NCBI GenBank assembly: GCA_964564225.1
Contig: CAZMAF010000044.1
Coordinates: 1-13,197 of the forward strand
Origin: RGIG1993 sp964564225
GTDB taxonomy: Bacteria > Bacillota > Clostridia > Oscillospirales > CAG-272
Length of the DNA: 13,197 nucleotides
Reading direction: 5' to 3'
In this document: piece by piece, positions 13,082-13,197 of the stretch
Layout: each line of letters opens with the position of its first letter
Numbering within the stretch: the stretch's first letter is position 1
The notes under the pieces: model-generated
What the model was told of the DNA's origin: nothing
Databases searched by the model: none
What the model saw: the letters and a program-made list of their open reading frames with translations, nothing else
Program-made: the position numbers and the translations under genes

Positions 13082-13197
13082 AGGTAAGAGGTAATAGGTA
13101 AGAGTGAAGAAGTAATGAAGATTTTCGCCTGTGGCGAAAATCAACCGAACTTATTCACTATTCACTTTTACTTCTTACTTCCCGTACATTACGGGGA
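13082..13197. repeat. Heptamer-repeat and hairpin element (palindromic intergenic repeat), cut by the window edge
   Basis: Five 7-nt units follow one another on the plus strand: AGGTAAG, AGGTAAT, AGGTAAG, AGTGAAG and AAGTAAT (13082-13116). A perfect hairpin GATTTTCGCC-TGT-GGCGAAAATC (13120-13142) comes next. Four units of the same kind then appear on the minus strand: AGTGAAT (13153-13159), AGTGAAT (13160-13166), AAGTAAA (13167-13173) and AAGTAAG (13174-13180). A second hairpin, CCCGTA-CAT-TACGGG (13181-13195), reaches the edge. The whole is an inverted array of purine-rich heptads around a GC-richer hairpin. It has no coding capacity. I have the impression that such AGTGAA-type heptads are scattered between genes in gut Clostridia, but I cannot check copies in this genome. 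Confidence 0.75.

Noticed and set aside
13082..13197. CRISPR array
   Set aside because: The repeats are 7 nt, contiguous and in both orientations, with no 25-40 nt repeats or spacers of similar length.

Overview
The window looks like an ordinary chromosomal stretch from a low-to-moderate GC Firmicute, most likely a gut-type member of the Clostridia. The evidence is strong AGGAG-like ribosome binding sites, near-consensus sigma-A promoters, U-tailed intrinsic terminators, a bacterial RqcH, a PdaA-type deacetylase, HU and ComEC, and a heptamer repeat element in the last intergenic space. There is no phage, plasmid, IS or CRISPR signal. I cannot name a genus.

Layout. A tRNA-Thr(CGU) lies on the minus strand at 109-183. 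A consensus promoter at 294-322 drives a plus-strand operon of a GNAT acetyltransferase (411-1115), RqcH/NFACT (1120-2838) and an unnamed protein with a PD-(D/E)XK-like core (2853-3584). The operon ends at a bidirectional terminator (3590-3628). Facing it on the minus strand are comEC (3702-5951) and, behind a strong terminator, the HU gene (6013-6288). Across a divergent promoter region lies a two-TM protein of unknown function (6560-7162) with its own terminator.

Next come two translationally coupled exported NodB-fold deacetylases, PdaA-like (7299-8087) and PgdA-like (8084-8737). Their stop codon overlaps the stop codon of an opposing gene (8734-9414) for a membrane-anchored EIIA-Glc-like protein. 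A consensus promoter at 9502-9529 then precedes a structured leader of about 225 nt and a cytoplasmic GtaA-like glutaminase-family protein (9761-11734). A terminator and a new promoter follow, then queA (11998-13062). The window ends in a perfect 14-bp palindrome and a block of 7-nt repeats arranged around hairpins.

How the genes relate. RqcH (rescue of stalled ribosomes), queA (tRNA queuosine) and the tRNA belong to translation. The two deacetylases act on the envelope. HU and ComEC concern DNA. I see no single new multi-gene defence or metabolic system. The points most worth following up are the nuclease-like third gene of the rqcH operon, the ComEC C-terminal domain that has lost its metal motif, the membrane-anchored EIIA domain, the long structured leader at 9536-9760, and the heptad/hairpin element at the right edge.
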